Shown here: piece after piece, positions 1 through 7,592 of the stretch
Layout: every line of letters starts with the position of its first letter
How positions within the stretch are numbered: the first letter of the stretch is position 1
Assembly: GCA_937922945.1 (NCBI GenBank)
Contig: CAKZUP010000059.1
Location: 1 to 42,332, forward strand
Direction: 5' to 3'
Source: an uncultured Granulosicoccaceae bacterium
Lineage (GTDB): Bacteria > Pseudomonadota > Gammaproteobacteria > Granulosicoccales > Granulosicoccaceae
DNA: 42,332 nt
The notes under the pieces: generated by a model
The model's database searches: none
What the model saw: only the letters and a program-made list of their open reading frames with translations
What the model was told of the DNA's origin: nothing
Program-made: the position numbers and the translations under genes

Positions 1-40
1 AGAACGCAAGAGTTTTTAAGTCAGATACTCTAATCAAGCG

Positions 41-397
41 ATGCCAGCCATAAAAACATACACAGGAGAGTGTCACTGTCAGGCGGTGCAATTTGAGATC
101 ACCACCGACTTTCCCGAACTAACCACCTGTGATTGTTCAATTTGTCGAAAGAAAAATGCACTGATGGTTAAGGTGAGTGAGTCGGCCATGAACATAATTA
201 GTGGCAGTGATTTTTTGAGCGCTTATCAATTTCATACGCATACCGCTACACACTACTTTTGCAAAGTCTGTGGCATTTACACCTTTCATCGGAAGCGGGT
301 CACACCTGATTATTTTGGTGTGAATGTGTATTGTCTGGATGATGTCGAGCTAAAGGGTATCGCTGTTCGGGCTACTGATGGAATAGGCATGTTGTGA
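41..397 (+). CDS. GFA-family (CENP-V/GFA) zinc-binding protein
   Basis: A 118-residue protein with the cysteine pattern of the GFA (glutathione-dependent formaldehyde-activating enzyme / CENP-V) fold: CHC at residues 11-13, CDCSIC at 30-35 and CKVC at 74-77. These would bind two zinc ions. The length is typical of the short members of the family. Family members are often named after formaldehyde activation, but most have no proven substrate, so no reaction is assigned. The ATG at 41 has no clear Shine-Dalgarno. The gene stands alone, with no neighbour within the window to suggest a pathway. Confidence 0.8.
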   Translation: MPAIKTYTGECHCQAVQFEITTDFPELTTCDCSICRKKNALMVKVSESAMNIISGSDFLSAYQFHTHTATHYFCKVCGIYTFHRKRVTPDYFGVNVYCLDDVELKGIAVRATDGIGML

Positions 398-1129
398 GCC
401 CTATGTGCTTACAGTCAAATACCGCATGAATGCCAGAGGCTTCACCTCTTCCGCCAACTAGGCCGTCAAGACACCCTCTACTTTTAATCGGCTAGCTCAG
501 TGAGCCTCAACCTGCATGAAAATCCTTCATACGCAATCCACAGCGAATTGTATTAACAATCTTATGTAAGGGTTTTCGCCCATAAATCGTATGCGGATAT
601 ACCGCTTTGTACAATATCCATTTGTTGTGAAGTAATTATACTAATGGGCGGTGCGAGTGAATGGCATTGCTTAAGATACGCTTGCGCTGCTTGAATGGGG
701 TTACACAAGATATCAATCCACTTTTTCATAATATCTATGTCTGAACCAAATTTGCGATTCGAGCTCCCTGACTAATACGATGACGCGTTTCCTGGATTTC
801 CAGCAGAATAATCAAGCGCACTAATTTCCCGCGCTTCTCGCGTCAGGCATGTTTCGTTTTGAATCAAAAATGCTCTTAATTCACAGTAATGGAATTTGCT
901 GCTGTTGGATGAAAGCATTGTTGGATTTAATCTCATTATGCGTCTGGAGTTCTACTGGTGATTGCATTAATCTTCTGTAGTCTCTGTTGTGTCCAAATTA
1001 GTCAATGTGATCAAGTTAACAGTTTTGCTTTAAGGCCGCTGTCAATCATTATGCAGCCAATTTTGGGTCAATTAAATGGAACTATTGAATTCGTTTAATT
1101 GTGTATGTGGTTGCAGCACAAATGCCTTT

Positions 1130-1171
1130 GCAAGAGTGAGAGTGCAAGAGTGAGAGTGCAAGAGTGAGGGT
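1130..1171. repeat. 14-bp tandem repeat, three copies
   Basis: The unit GCAAGAGTGAGAGT starts at 1130, 1144 and 1158. The first two copies are identical and the third differs by one base (GAGGGT). It lies about 150 bp before the first gene of the NRPS operon. It may be a simple slippage repeat or a cluster of binding sites; its length cannot be a coding repeat because no reading frame stays open across it in context. Confidence 0.85.
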
Positions 1172-1207
1172 ACAAGTGGTCTCGCTATAAAAATTGGTAG
1201 TGTCCTT

Positions 1208-1274
1208 GTTGTAGGTGGGGTTCTGGTAGTGGAGCTATTTATTTAGTTGTAGGTAGGGTTCTGGTAATGGAGCT
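1208..1274. repeat. 29-bp direct repeat pair upstream of the hupE-like gene
   Basis: Two copies, at 1208-1236 and 1246-1274, are offset by 38 bp and differ at only two of 29 positions. Both begin GTTGTAGGT and end TGGAGCT. A weaker third copy (TGGGGTT, then TAGTGG) can be traced at about 1304-1321, overlapping the proposed GTG start of the next gene. The spacing and position suggest an operator array for the biosynthetic operon, but a local duplication without function is also possible. Confidence 0.75.
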
Positions 1275-1316
1275 CTGTTTTTTAAATGAGTAAGTTGAAT
1301 TTGTGGGGTTTGTATA

Positions 1317-2522
1317 GTGGTATTTTCTAACAGTATGGCTTTGACAGGCATTGGTAACTTAAAACCCCATCTTCGAAAAATATCATTTCTACTTCTCTTT
1401 CTAAGCCTGTTTACAATCTGTGGCAATGCCTATGCCCATGCGGATGGCGAAAACTATATATGGTTAACGGTTGAAGAGGACCACATTAGTGGTCGATTTG
1501 AGCTCAGTGGAAAGGATACGAAATCCAAACTAGGGCTCGACTTTCCAGAGGCCAATGTTGAGGATTTTGATCAGGAAAAGATCGCACAGGTTCAGGACTA
1601 TATTTTAGATAACTTTCAGCTTGTCGATGGTGAAACTCCACTGGAAATTCAATTCGAGCAAGTGCAACGGCTTGAAGAGAACGACTACATTATTCAGTTT
1701 TTCTTTACAACAACGTCTGATCTTTCCAGTCACCTTGTAGAAGTTCGTAACACTCTGTTTCTTGATGAGTCCAGCCTGAAAGAAGATCGTTTGCATAAAA
1801 GTCTTGTGCTGATAGACAGTAACCGGAAAACAGGAGAGGTTTTCGGTGAAGAGTATGTTGCTCTGGTTTTTGATTCCAGGAATGCAAGTCAGATGCTGGA
1901 TACAGAGAATCCACCTGAATATAATACCTGGAAAGATTTCTTCCGGCAGGGCATTTTACATATCCTTTACGGTTTTGATCATGTGTTGTTTGTAGTAACG
2001 TTGCTGTTAACATCCTCTATGGTCTACCGACGTGAGACTGGTTGGGAAGATCGTCAGAATTTGAAATCTACCCTCTGGACGGTATTTAAGTTGCTGACGG
2101 CATTCACCATTGCCCATTCTATAACTTTGACGCTGTCTGTACTCGGATTAATCAATGTCAATATATTGCTGGCAGAAATTATTATCGTTGTGTCCATTCT
2201 TGTTATTGCATTGAATAATATAAAGCCGTTTTTCTCCCACGAATCCTTATTGTTGGTGTTTGTTTTTGGCCTATTTCATGGTGTGGGTTTTGCCTCCGTG
2301 ATGAATCAGCTTGCTTTCCGTAACGTCTTTCTGGAGAGGATTGTTGTTCTTTTCAATCTCGGTATAGAATTTGGTCAATTGCTTATAGCGTTGATTATGG
2401 TTCCATTGGTTATTCTGGCAAGTCGCAAAGCGATATATAGAAACCGGATAATGCAGGCTCTATCTCTAATCATAGTCATTATTTCTTGTTATTGGCTCTT
2501 GCAACGCATAGGGGTTCTGTAG
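1317..2522 (+). CDS. HupE/UreJ-type membrane protein with exported N-terminal domain
   Basis: A 401-residue protein. Residues 20-40 are a signal peptide or first membrane helix (FLLLFLSLFTICGNAYA, cleavage likely after AYA-40). Residues 41-200 form an acidic extracytoplasmic domain, and the C-terminal half holds about six membrane helices. The HILYGFDH motif at 215-222 and FHGVGFA near 320 are hallmarks of the HupE/UreJ_2 family. Characterised HupE/UreJ proteins are linked to nickel or cobalt uptake, but this long secreted-domain subgroup is mostly uncharacterised. The proposed GTG start has GGGG eight bases upstream; an in-frame ATG at 1335 is the alternative. It is followed by the NRPS gene after only 52 bp on the same strand, so the two are probably cotranscribed. 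This is the only membrane protein in the NRPS operon, and a metal-related role is an inference. Confidence 0.75.
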   Translation: MVFSNSMALTGIGNLKPHLRKISFLLLFLSLFTICGNAYAHADGENYIWLTVEEDHISGRFELSGKDTKSKLGLDFPEANVEDFDQEKIAQVQDYILDNFQLVDGETPLEIQFEQVQRLEENDYIIQFFFTTTSDLSSHLVEVRNTLFLDESSLKEDRLHKSLVLIDSNRKTGEVFGEEYVALVFDSRNASQMLDTENPPEYNTWKDFFRQGILHILYGFDHVLFVVTLLLTSSMVYRRETGWEDRQNLKSTLWTVFKLLTAFTIAHSITLTLSVLGLINVNILLAEIIIVVSILVIALNNIKPFFSHESLLLVFVFGLFHGVGFASVMNQLAFRNVFLERIVVLFNLGIEFGQLLIALIMVPLVILASRKAIYRNRIMQALSLIIVIISCYWLLQRIGVL

Positions 2523-2574
2523 TGAGACCAATTGTAGTACGACCATTTAAGGTAGTCGTATCGAGACTTGCAAA

Positions 2575-5500
2575 ATGAGTAGAGAAGTCGTCGATGCTTA
2601 TCCACTAACACCTTTGCAACAAGGAATGTTGTTTGAGGTACTGACAAAAACGGATATAAATCTTTTTGTTGGTAGTGCAACCTTTAATTTTCGAGGGCCT
2701 TTAGAGCAAGCTAGATTCAATGCTGCATGGCGTGCAGCTATTCAGTTGTTTCCAGCATTGCGCACGCAATTTATATGGGATGGGGTAGAAGAGCCTCTTC
2801 AGGTTGTTTTGGATGATGCAGAATTAGATATTGAAATTATCGATTGTAGTAATGTGTCGCTAGAAGAACGGCGGAATCATACAGCCCAATTGCGCTTAGC
2901 GTATCGCAGCGAAAGAATCGCGATAGATCAATGCCCTTTGATGTTTCTTAAGCTGATTAAGTGGTCTGATAACGAATACACGCTTATCTGGCAAGTGCAT
3001 CATCTTGTTATGGATGCGTGGTCTGCATCTATCGTGTTCAAGGTGGTCTTGGAACTATACGAAGACATCGCAAAATTATCTGCACTGCAGGAAAAGCAAT
3101 CTCTCACATATGGTGAATATGTTCAGCATCTTAACTCTGGTAGCATGGATGAGGTACAGAGTTTTTGGGCGAAATACCTTGAGAAAGTTGATAAGTCTGA
3201 ATTAAACATACCGGCCAAGATGGATGCTCGCGCAGATGCGACTATTGCCGGTACGAACCAATCAAAGGATGCATTATCAACTTCAGACATTACTGATTCG
3301 ATAAAAGCCGTTTACGACATTAATGAGAGAGTATGGGATAAGCAGAAATGCCTTAGCGTCAAAGAGTATTGCTTAACAAATTCAGTAACGCTTGCAGGTT
3401 TTATTCACGCTGCCTGGGCGATATTGGTCGCCGCCTACTCAGGCACCAAGTCGCCTTATTTTGGATCTGTGGCCTCTGGCCGTTATTCTGGAATTCAGGG
3501 TATCGACGGTGCAGTGGGTTTGTTCATTAATACCCTCCCATTTTATACACACTTGGATTCAGAAACGTCTCTTGTTCAATGGATTGGAAGCATTCAAAAC
3601 CAACTTCAGATCAATCAAGAGTACGGTCAGATTGGCTTGCAGGATATTAAACAGCACCTGGCGCTCGGGCCGGAATCATCTGTATTCGATACGGTAGTTT
3701 CCATAGAGCCAGAGCTTATGGTAGACGAAATAGCATCGATTGAATCTAAACTGAGCGTCACGAACATCCAATTTGCTGTTGATAGTGATGTCCCATTGAG
3801 CATGATCTTTGATCCCAATGGTGATTTTAAAGTTGAACTGTCATTTGATCCGCAAATCGTCAGCGAATCATTAGTCGAACAAATGCAAAGTGATCTGTTG
3901 TTGGTAGTAGATAAGATATTGTCTGGCTCTGTAGCAACTAGCGCTGAACTGCTCTCTTCACTGCAACAACGCTACGCTGCAGGAACGCAAAGCGTTGGCT
4001 TTAACTCTGTTGTCAGTGATGTAAGTTTCGCTGAATATTCAACGGTGGCTTCCTGGTTAAATCACACAACAGATAGCAATGCTGATTGTATCGCGGTGCA
4101 GAGTACTAACGCGGCTATTAGCTATAACAGGTTAGCCACCATCGTGAGCAACGTTGCAAGCAAACTTCGACTGTTATTGGCTGAGGATAACGCTTCGAGT
4201 GATTCCAAGGATAAGTTTCACCACCATTCTGGGGGAACAGTGTCTACAACGCTCGTTGGCATTTGTATTTCCTCTGTATGGAAGCAGCCTGTCTCCTTTT
4301 TCGGTGTGTTGGAAGCTGGGCTTGCGTATGTGCCGTTTGATTCGGATGCCAGTGATGAACGCTTAAAAAGTCTGATTACTAAAAGTCAGTGTCAGTATGT
4401 TATTACCGATTCGGAAATGGCCAACAGAATCGGAAAACTGAATATTGAGGGGTTGGGTGTTGTCTCTGTCAATATTGACGATTTTCTGCATGGTGATAAC
4501 GTGGCTGATTCGCGGAAAGCTGTCGAACGATATCACTCGATCGCCAACGGGGTAAGTCAGGATCAACCGGCTTACGTTATGTACACCTCGGGAAGTACGG
4601 GTGAACCCAAAGGTGTCATGGTGTCGCACGCGAACCTGATATATTCAACCGCTGCAAGAATTGCGTATTATGGTGTGCAACAAACTCGATTTATGTTGCT
4701 TTCGCCGACGGTATTCGACAGTTCAGTGGTAGGCATATATTGGAGCCTGTTGGGTGGTGGAAGTTTATATGCGCCAGAAAGAGACGAAATCAAAGACGTT
4801 CAATTAATAGCCGAACTTATACAGCAACATCAGATTGATACCATTCTTTGCTTGCCCACGTATTACCGTTTGCTACTCGATGGCGTCGGGGCAGAACAAT
4901 TGGTTTCTCTGAAAAGAGTTATCCTGGCTGGCGAGAGCTGCAATGAAGCCACTGTTGAACGCCATTTCAAGTCACTTCCTGATGTTGAGCTCTATAACGA
5001 GTATGGCCCTACAGAATGCACGGTCTGGTCGAGTGTTGCAAAGCTCAAGCGCGCGCAATCTCCCGTTAGTATTGGTGACGCAATACCGGGAACGGCAATT
5101 AATATCGTTGACGAAGATGGGCACCCAGTGCCAACAGGCACATTAGGGGAAATCGTTGTTACCGGACCTGGTGTTGCCAGTGGATATCGGAACGATGCAG
5201 TTGAAACATCAAAACGCTTTGTGTCTTCCCTGCCGGCTTTTAAGAGTAATTTGTCATTTAAATGCTACCGGACTGGTGATTTAGGTAGTTTCTCGCAAGA
5301 TGGACAATTGTTTTTTCATGGACGTATCGATCGTCAGATTAAAATAAGAGGCCACAGGATTGAACCTGCGGAAATTGAAAATATCGCGTTAAGTTTGCCG
5401 GGCGTTGGTCAATGTGTGGCAATAGGTGTACATGGCACCCAAGCCGACAGCGGTGCTGATGATAGCTCAAAGAATATACATCGCTCTGTACACGATGTGC

Positions 5501-7437
5501 AGTTCTCTCAAATTTCCGTCTTTATTGCACCTGCTGCATCATCGGGTGATAGTGAAAACAGCAATGCCGATTCACACCAACCGGTTACTTTGTGTGAGCA
5601 GGTTCTGCACGAGATCGAGAACAAGCTTCCGGCTTATATGCAGCCTTCACAAGTGATTGCTATCGAGAGCTTTCCAAAAACGGCCACCGAAAAGTTGGAC
5701 ACAGTTGCTATGCAATCGTGCGAAATACTGGCCAAGGCCAGTAAATCAAATGAACACACAGCAGCCAGCAATGGCACGGAGTCAGAGCTTAGCGCGGCTG
5801 CTCAGGCAATATTGGGACAGCTTGAATCGGTTGTTATCGAGGTTCTGCAGGTTTCAAGCATTATGGCTGAAGAAACCTTCTACGAGTTGGGAGGCGACTC
5901 TATCTCTGCCATTATGTTCGTATCCCGCGCAAGGGAGAGGGGTCTGAACTGTCAGATAAATCAAATTGTGGCTCAAAAAAGTTTTGCTACCATTGCTATG
6001 GAGCTGGCTGAAATTGAAGCCGAAAACGAAGACACATCAAGCTCGGTCAGCCAGTTTGGTGCAACAGAGCTAACGCCTATTCAGCACTGGTTTTTTTCGT
6101 TGAACAATCCCAATCCAGCGCATTGGAGTATCGCTTACCGGGTAGCCTTTGACAATGAAATAGATAGTGCTGATCTTATAGATTCTGTTAACAAGGTATT
6201 GAAAAGTTTTCCATCCCTTGCAAGCTGTTTTACCACGGATTCAACTGGCTGGCATTGTGAAATTCCTGAATCTTCACCCGACCCGGTTCAGTTCAAAACA
6301 CTTGGTGTAGATGCTCGCTCGGAACAGCAAGTTGATACCGTGCTTAAGCAAATGGCTGAATCATGGCAGCTCGATAGAGGCTGGAAGCTTGGATTTATCG
6401 GTTTGGAGAATCAAGCCGGATGTATCAATGAGATCTACGTCATTGCGCATCATCTTGTTATTGATCATCTATCTGTTTCACAGCTAATTCGCTCTATCGC
6501 GGCTGATGTTGGTTATCTTGAGAATTCCGAGAGCGCCGCTGCCACAGAATCATTGTCATTCCGACAGTACTCAAGCCTAGTTAACGAAATGGATGTCAGT
6601 GATTTGGAAGGCATTGCTGGTCGGGCGGGATGGCCATTGGCAGCTAATGAGGCTAATGGTGAATCCCGCTTGTCGTTTACAGAAGAGCTTAGTCATCGCC
6701 ATTTGGCAACCCTGAACGAGCATGACACAAAAGAGCTTCTAGCTGCAGCAGATGCTGCAAACGTTAATCTGCTGGAAGTGCTGGTTGCACTACTCAGTTG
6801 TCTTTGGCAGCGATACGAAGGGGAGCAATCAACCACTGAGTTAGATCTCTATTGTGAAGCCAGTGGAAGAGACTTGTCCATCAGCGATCATGATGTAACC
6901 GATGTTATAGGTTGGTTGTCGAATATATATCCTTTCGATAAATCGGCAATAGTGAGTACTGATGTGCCTACGGCGCTAAAGAGTGTAAAAAATTCATTGC
7001 GGCAAAACAGGCAAGCCAATAACCAGTATTTGAACTGGTACTTTCGGCAACACACCGCTTGCCCTTCAGAAGGGTCAAAAAATACGACCTGTCTGGTTAA
7101 CTATATGGGTAACAGCGGTTTGGTGTTGAACGCCGATGGTTATACTATTGATGTTTGTGAAAAACTTTTCTTGCGCGACGAAAACGCGAAACGAGCATTT
7201 GATATCGAGCTCAATGCGTTTGTCAGTAACGGTCAATTGCATTTATATTGGCACGTGGTGGAAAATTTGAACGGGGTCTTTATTGAAAATTTAAGCCAGG
7301 ATCTGATGGGCGAAATGCGTAGTTTATTGAATCATTTGCGTGAATCAGATGGCCAGCCGGTTTATACACCCAGTGATTTTTCAGCCGCTTCTCTATCGCA
7401 AGATACGCTCGACAGTATCCTTAAAGATATTGAGTGA
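2575..7437 (+). CDS. Nonribosomal peptide synthetase, C-A-T-E
   Basis: A 1620-residue NRPS with four domains. The N-terminal condensation domain (about 1-450) has HHLVMD at 142-147. The adenylation domain (about 480-1045) has A3 YTSGSTGEPKG at 670-680, A5 NEYGPTE at 808-814 and A7 YRTGDLG from 898. The carrier domain has LGGDS, with phosphopantetheine Ser1109. The C-terminal epimerisation domain has TPIQHWFF at 1167-1174, HHLVID at 1292-1297, EASGRD from Glu1428 and VNYMG at 1508-1512. The tail contains TPSDF at 1598-1602, the usual donor communication (COM) region after E domains. Pocket residues aligned by eye with GrsA are D715, S716, V719, C759, I783, A785, E809, V817, W818 and K1040, resembling the histidine code of BacC. 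It should activate one amino acid, epimerise it to the D form and pass it to the next protein. The N-terminal C domain implies an upstream acyl or peptidyl donor or a starter condensation; none is present here. Confidence 0.95.
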   Translation: MSREVVDAYPLTPLQQGMLFEVLTKTDINLFVGSATFNFRGPLEQARFNAAWRAAIQLFPALRTQFIWDGVEEPLQVVLDDAELDIEIIDCSNVSLEERRNHTAQLRLAYRSERIAIDQCPLMFLKLIKWSDNEYTLIWQVHHLVMDAWSASIVFKVVLELYEDIAKLSALQEKQSLTYGEYVQHLNSGSMDEVQSFWAKYLEKVDKSELNIPAKMDARADATIAGTNQSKDALSTSDITDSIKAVYDINERVWDKQKCLSVKEYCLTNSVTLAGFIHAAWAILVAAYSGTKSPYFGSVASGRYSGIQGIDGAVGLFINTLPFYTHLDSETSLVQWIGSIQNQLQINQEYGQIGLQDIKQHLALGPESSVFDTVVSIEPELMVDEIASIESKLSVTNIQFAVDSDVPLSMIFDPNGDFKVELSFDPQIVSESLVEQMQSDLLLVVDKILSGSVATSAELLSSLQQRYAAGTQSVGFNSVVSDVSFAEYSTVASWLNHTTDSNADCIAVQSTNAAISYNRLATIVSNVASKLRLLLAEDNASSDSKDKFHHHSGGTVSTTLVGICISSVWKQPVSFFGVLEAGLAYVPFDSDASDERLKSLITKSQCQYVITDSEMANRIGKLNIEGLGVVSVNIDDFLHGDNVADSRKAVERYHSIANGVSQDQPAYVMYTSGSTGEPKGVMVSHANLIYSTAARIAYYGVQQTRFMLLSPTVFDSSVVGIYWSLLGGGSLYAPERDEIKDVQLIAELIQQHQIDTILCLPTYYRLLLDGVGAEQLVSLKRVILAGESCNEATVERHFKSLPDVELYNEYGPTECTVWSSVAKLKRAQSPVSIGDAIPGTAINIVDEDGHPVPTGTLGEIVVTGPGVASGYRNDAVETSKRFVSSLPAFKSNLSFKCYRTGDLGSFSQDGQLFFHGRIDRQIKIRGHRIEPAEIENIALSLPGVGQCVAIGVHGTQADSGADDSSKNIHRSVHDVQFSQISVFIAPAASSGDSENSNADSHQPVTLCEQVLHEIENKLPAYMQPSQVIAIESFPKTATEKLDTVAMQSCEILAKASKSNEHTAASNGTESELSAAAQAILGQLESVVIEVLQVSSIMAEETFYELGGDSISAIMFVSRARERGLNCQINQIVAQKSFATIAMELAEIEAENEDTSSSVSQFGATELTPIQHWFFSLNNPNPAHWSIAYRVAFDNEIDSADLIDSVNKVLKSFPSLASCFTTDSTGWHCEIPESSPDPVQFKTLGVDARSEQQVDTVLKQMAESWQLDRGWKLGFIGLENQAGCINEIYVIAHHLVIDHLSVSQLIRSIAADVGYLENSESAAATESLSFRQYSSLVNEMDVSDLEGIAGRAGWPLAANEANGESRLSFTEELSHRHLATLNEHDTKELLAAADAANVNLLEVLVALLSCLWQRYEGEQSTTELDLYCEASGRDLSISDHDVTDVIGWLSNIYPFDKSAIVSTDVPTALKSVKNSLRQNRQANNQYLNWYFRQHTACPSEGSKNTTCLVNYMGNSGLVLNADGYTIDVCEKLFLRDENAKRAFDIELNAFVSNGQLHLYWHVVENLNGVFIENLSQDLMGEMRSLLNHLRESDGQPVYTPSDFSAASLSQDTLDSILKDIE

Positions 7438-7454
7438 ATACTATTGAGCAAATT

Positions 7455-7565
7455 ATGTTCGAAAAACTTCGTGAATACCTACATTCACAGAGAAATCAAG
7501 TTGAAAGAGTATACCGGCAATACTGTGCGCAATCTGGCGAAACTGGCGTAGATGATGGTTTATGA
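7455..7565 (+). CDS. Possible 36-residue small ORF between the NRPS genes
   Basis: An ATG-started ORF fills most of the gap between the two NRPS genes. It encodes a charged peptide beginning MFEKLREYLHSQRNQ, with an amphipathic, helix-forming N-terminal half, and ends GVDDGL before TGA. No Shine-Dalgarno stands out, and no family is recognised; it is much shorter than an MbtH protein (about 70 residues) and lacks its motifs. Its codon use reads naturally and there is no internal stop, but 36 open codons can occur by chance. It could also be untranslated spacer. Confidence 0.3.
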   Translation: MFEKLREYLHSQRNQVERVYRQYCAQSGETGVDDGL

Positions 7566-7592
7566 TTTTGATGCTTGCCTAGCTGTGTATCT

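Larger units (their letters stand above)
398..1316. other. Long gene-poor region upstream of the NRPS operon
   Basis: About 0.9 kb without a convincing coding sequence on either strand. The reverse strand around 740-860 has short open stretches of some 25-35 codons in two frames that read like ordinary protein, but each ends quickly and has no recognisable family or start. It could be decayed coding DNA. The last 190 bases carry the two direct-repeat sets listed separately and presumably include the promoter of the downstream operon. No tRNA, terminator with a T run or IS end was recognised. Confidence 0.5.

Noticed and set aside
740..860. Possible gene remnant on the reverse strand in the gap before the NRPS operon
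   Set aside because: Two frames show 25-35 open codons, but they are interrupted by stops and match no family that I can name.
1130..1171. CRISPR-like array
   Set aside because: The 14-bp units are directly tandem with no spacers, so this is a simple repeat.
7575..7592. TTG start six codons upstream of the second NRPS
   Set aside because: The ATG at 7593 begins the typical N-terminal NRPS sequence and the six extra residues have no support.
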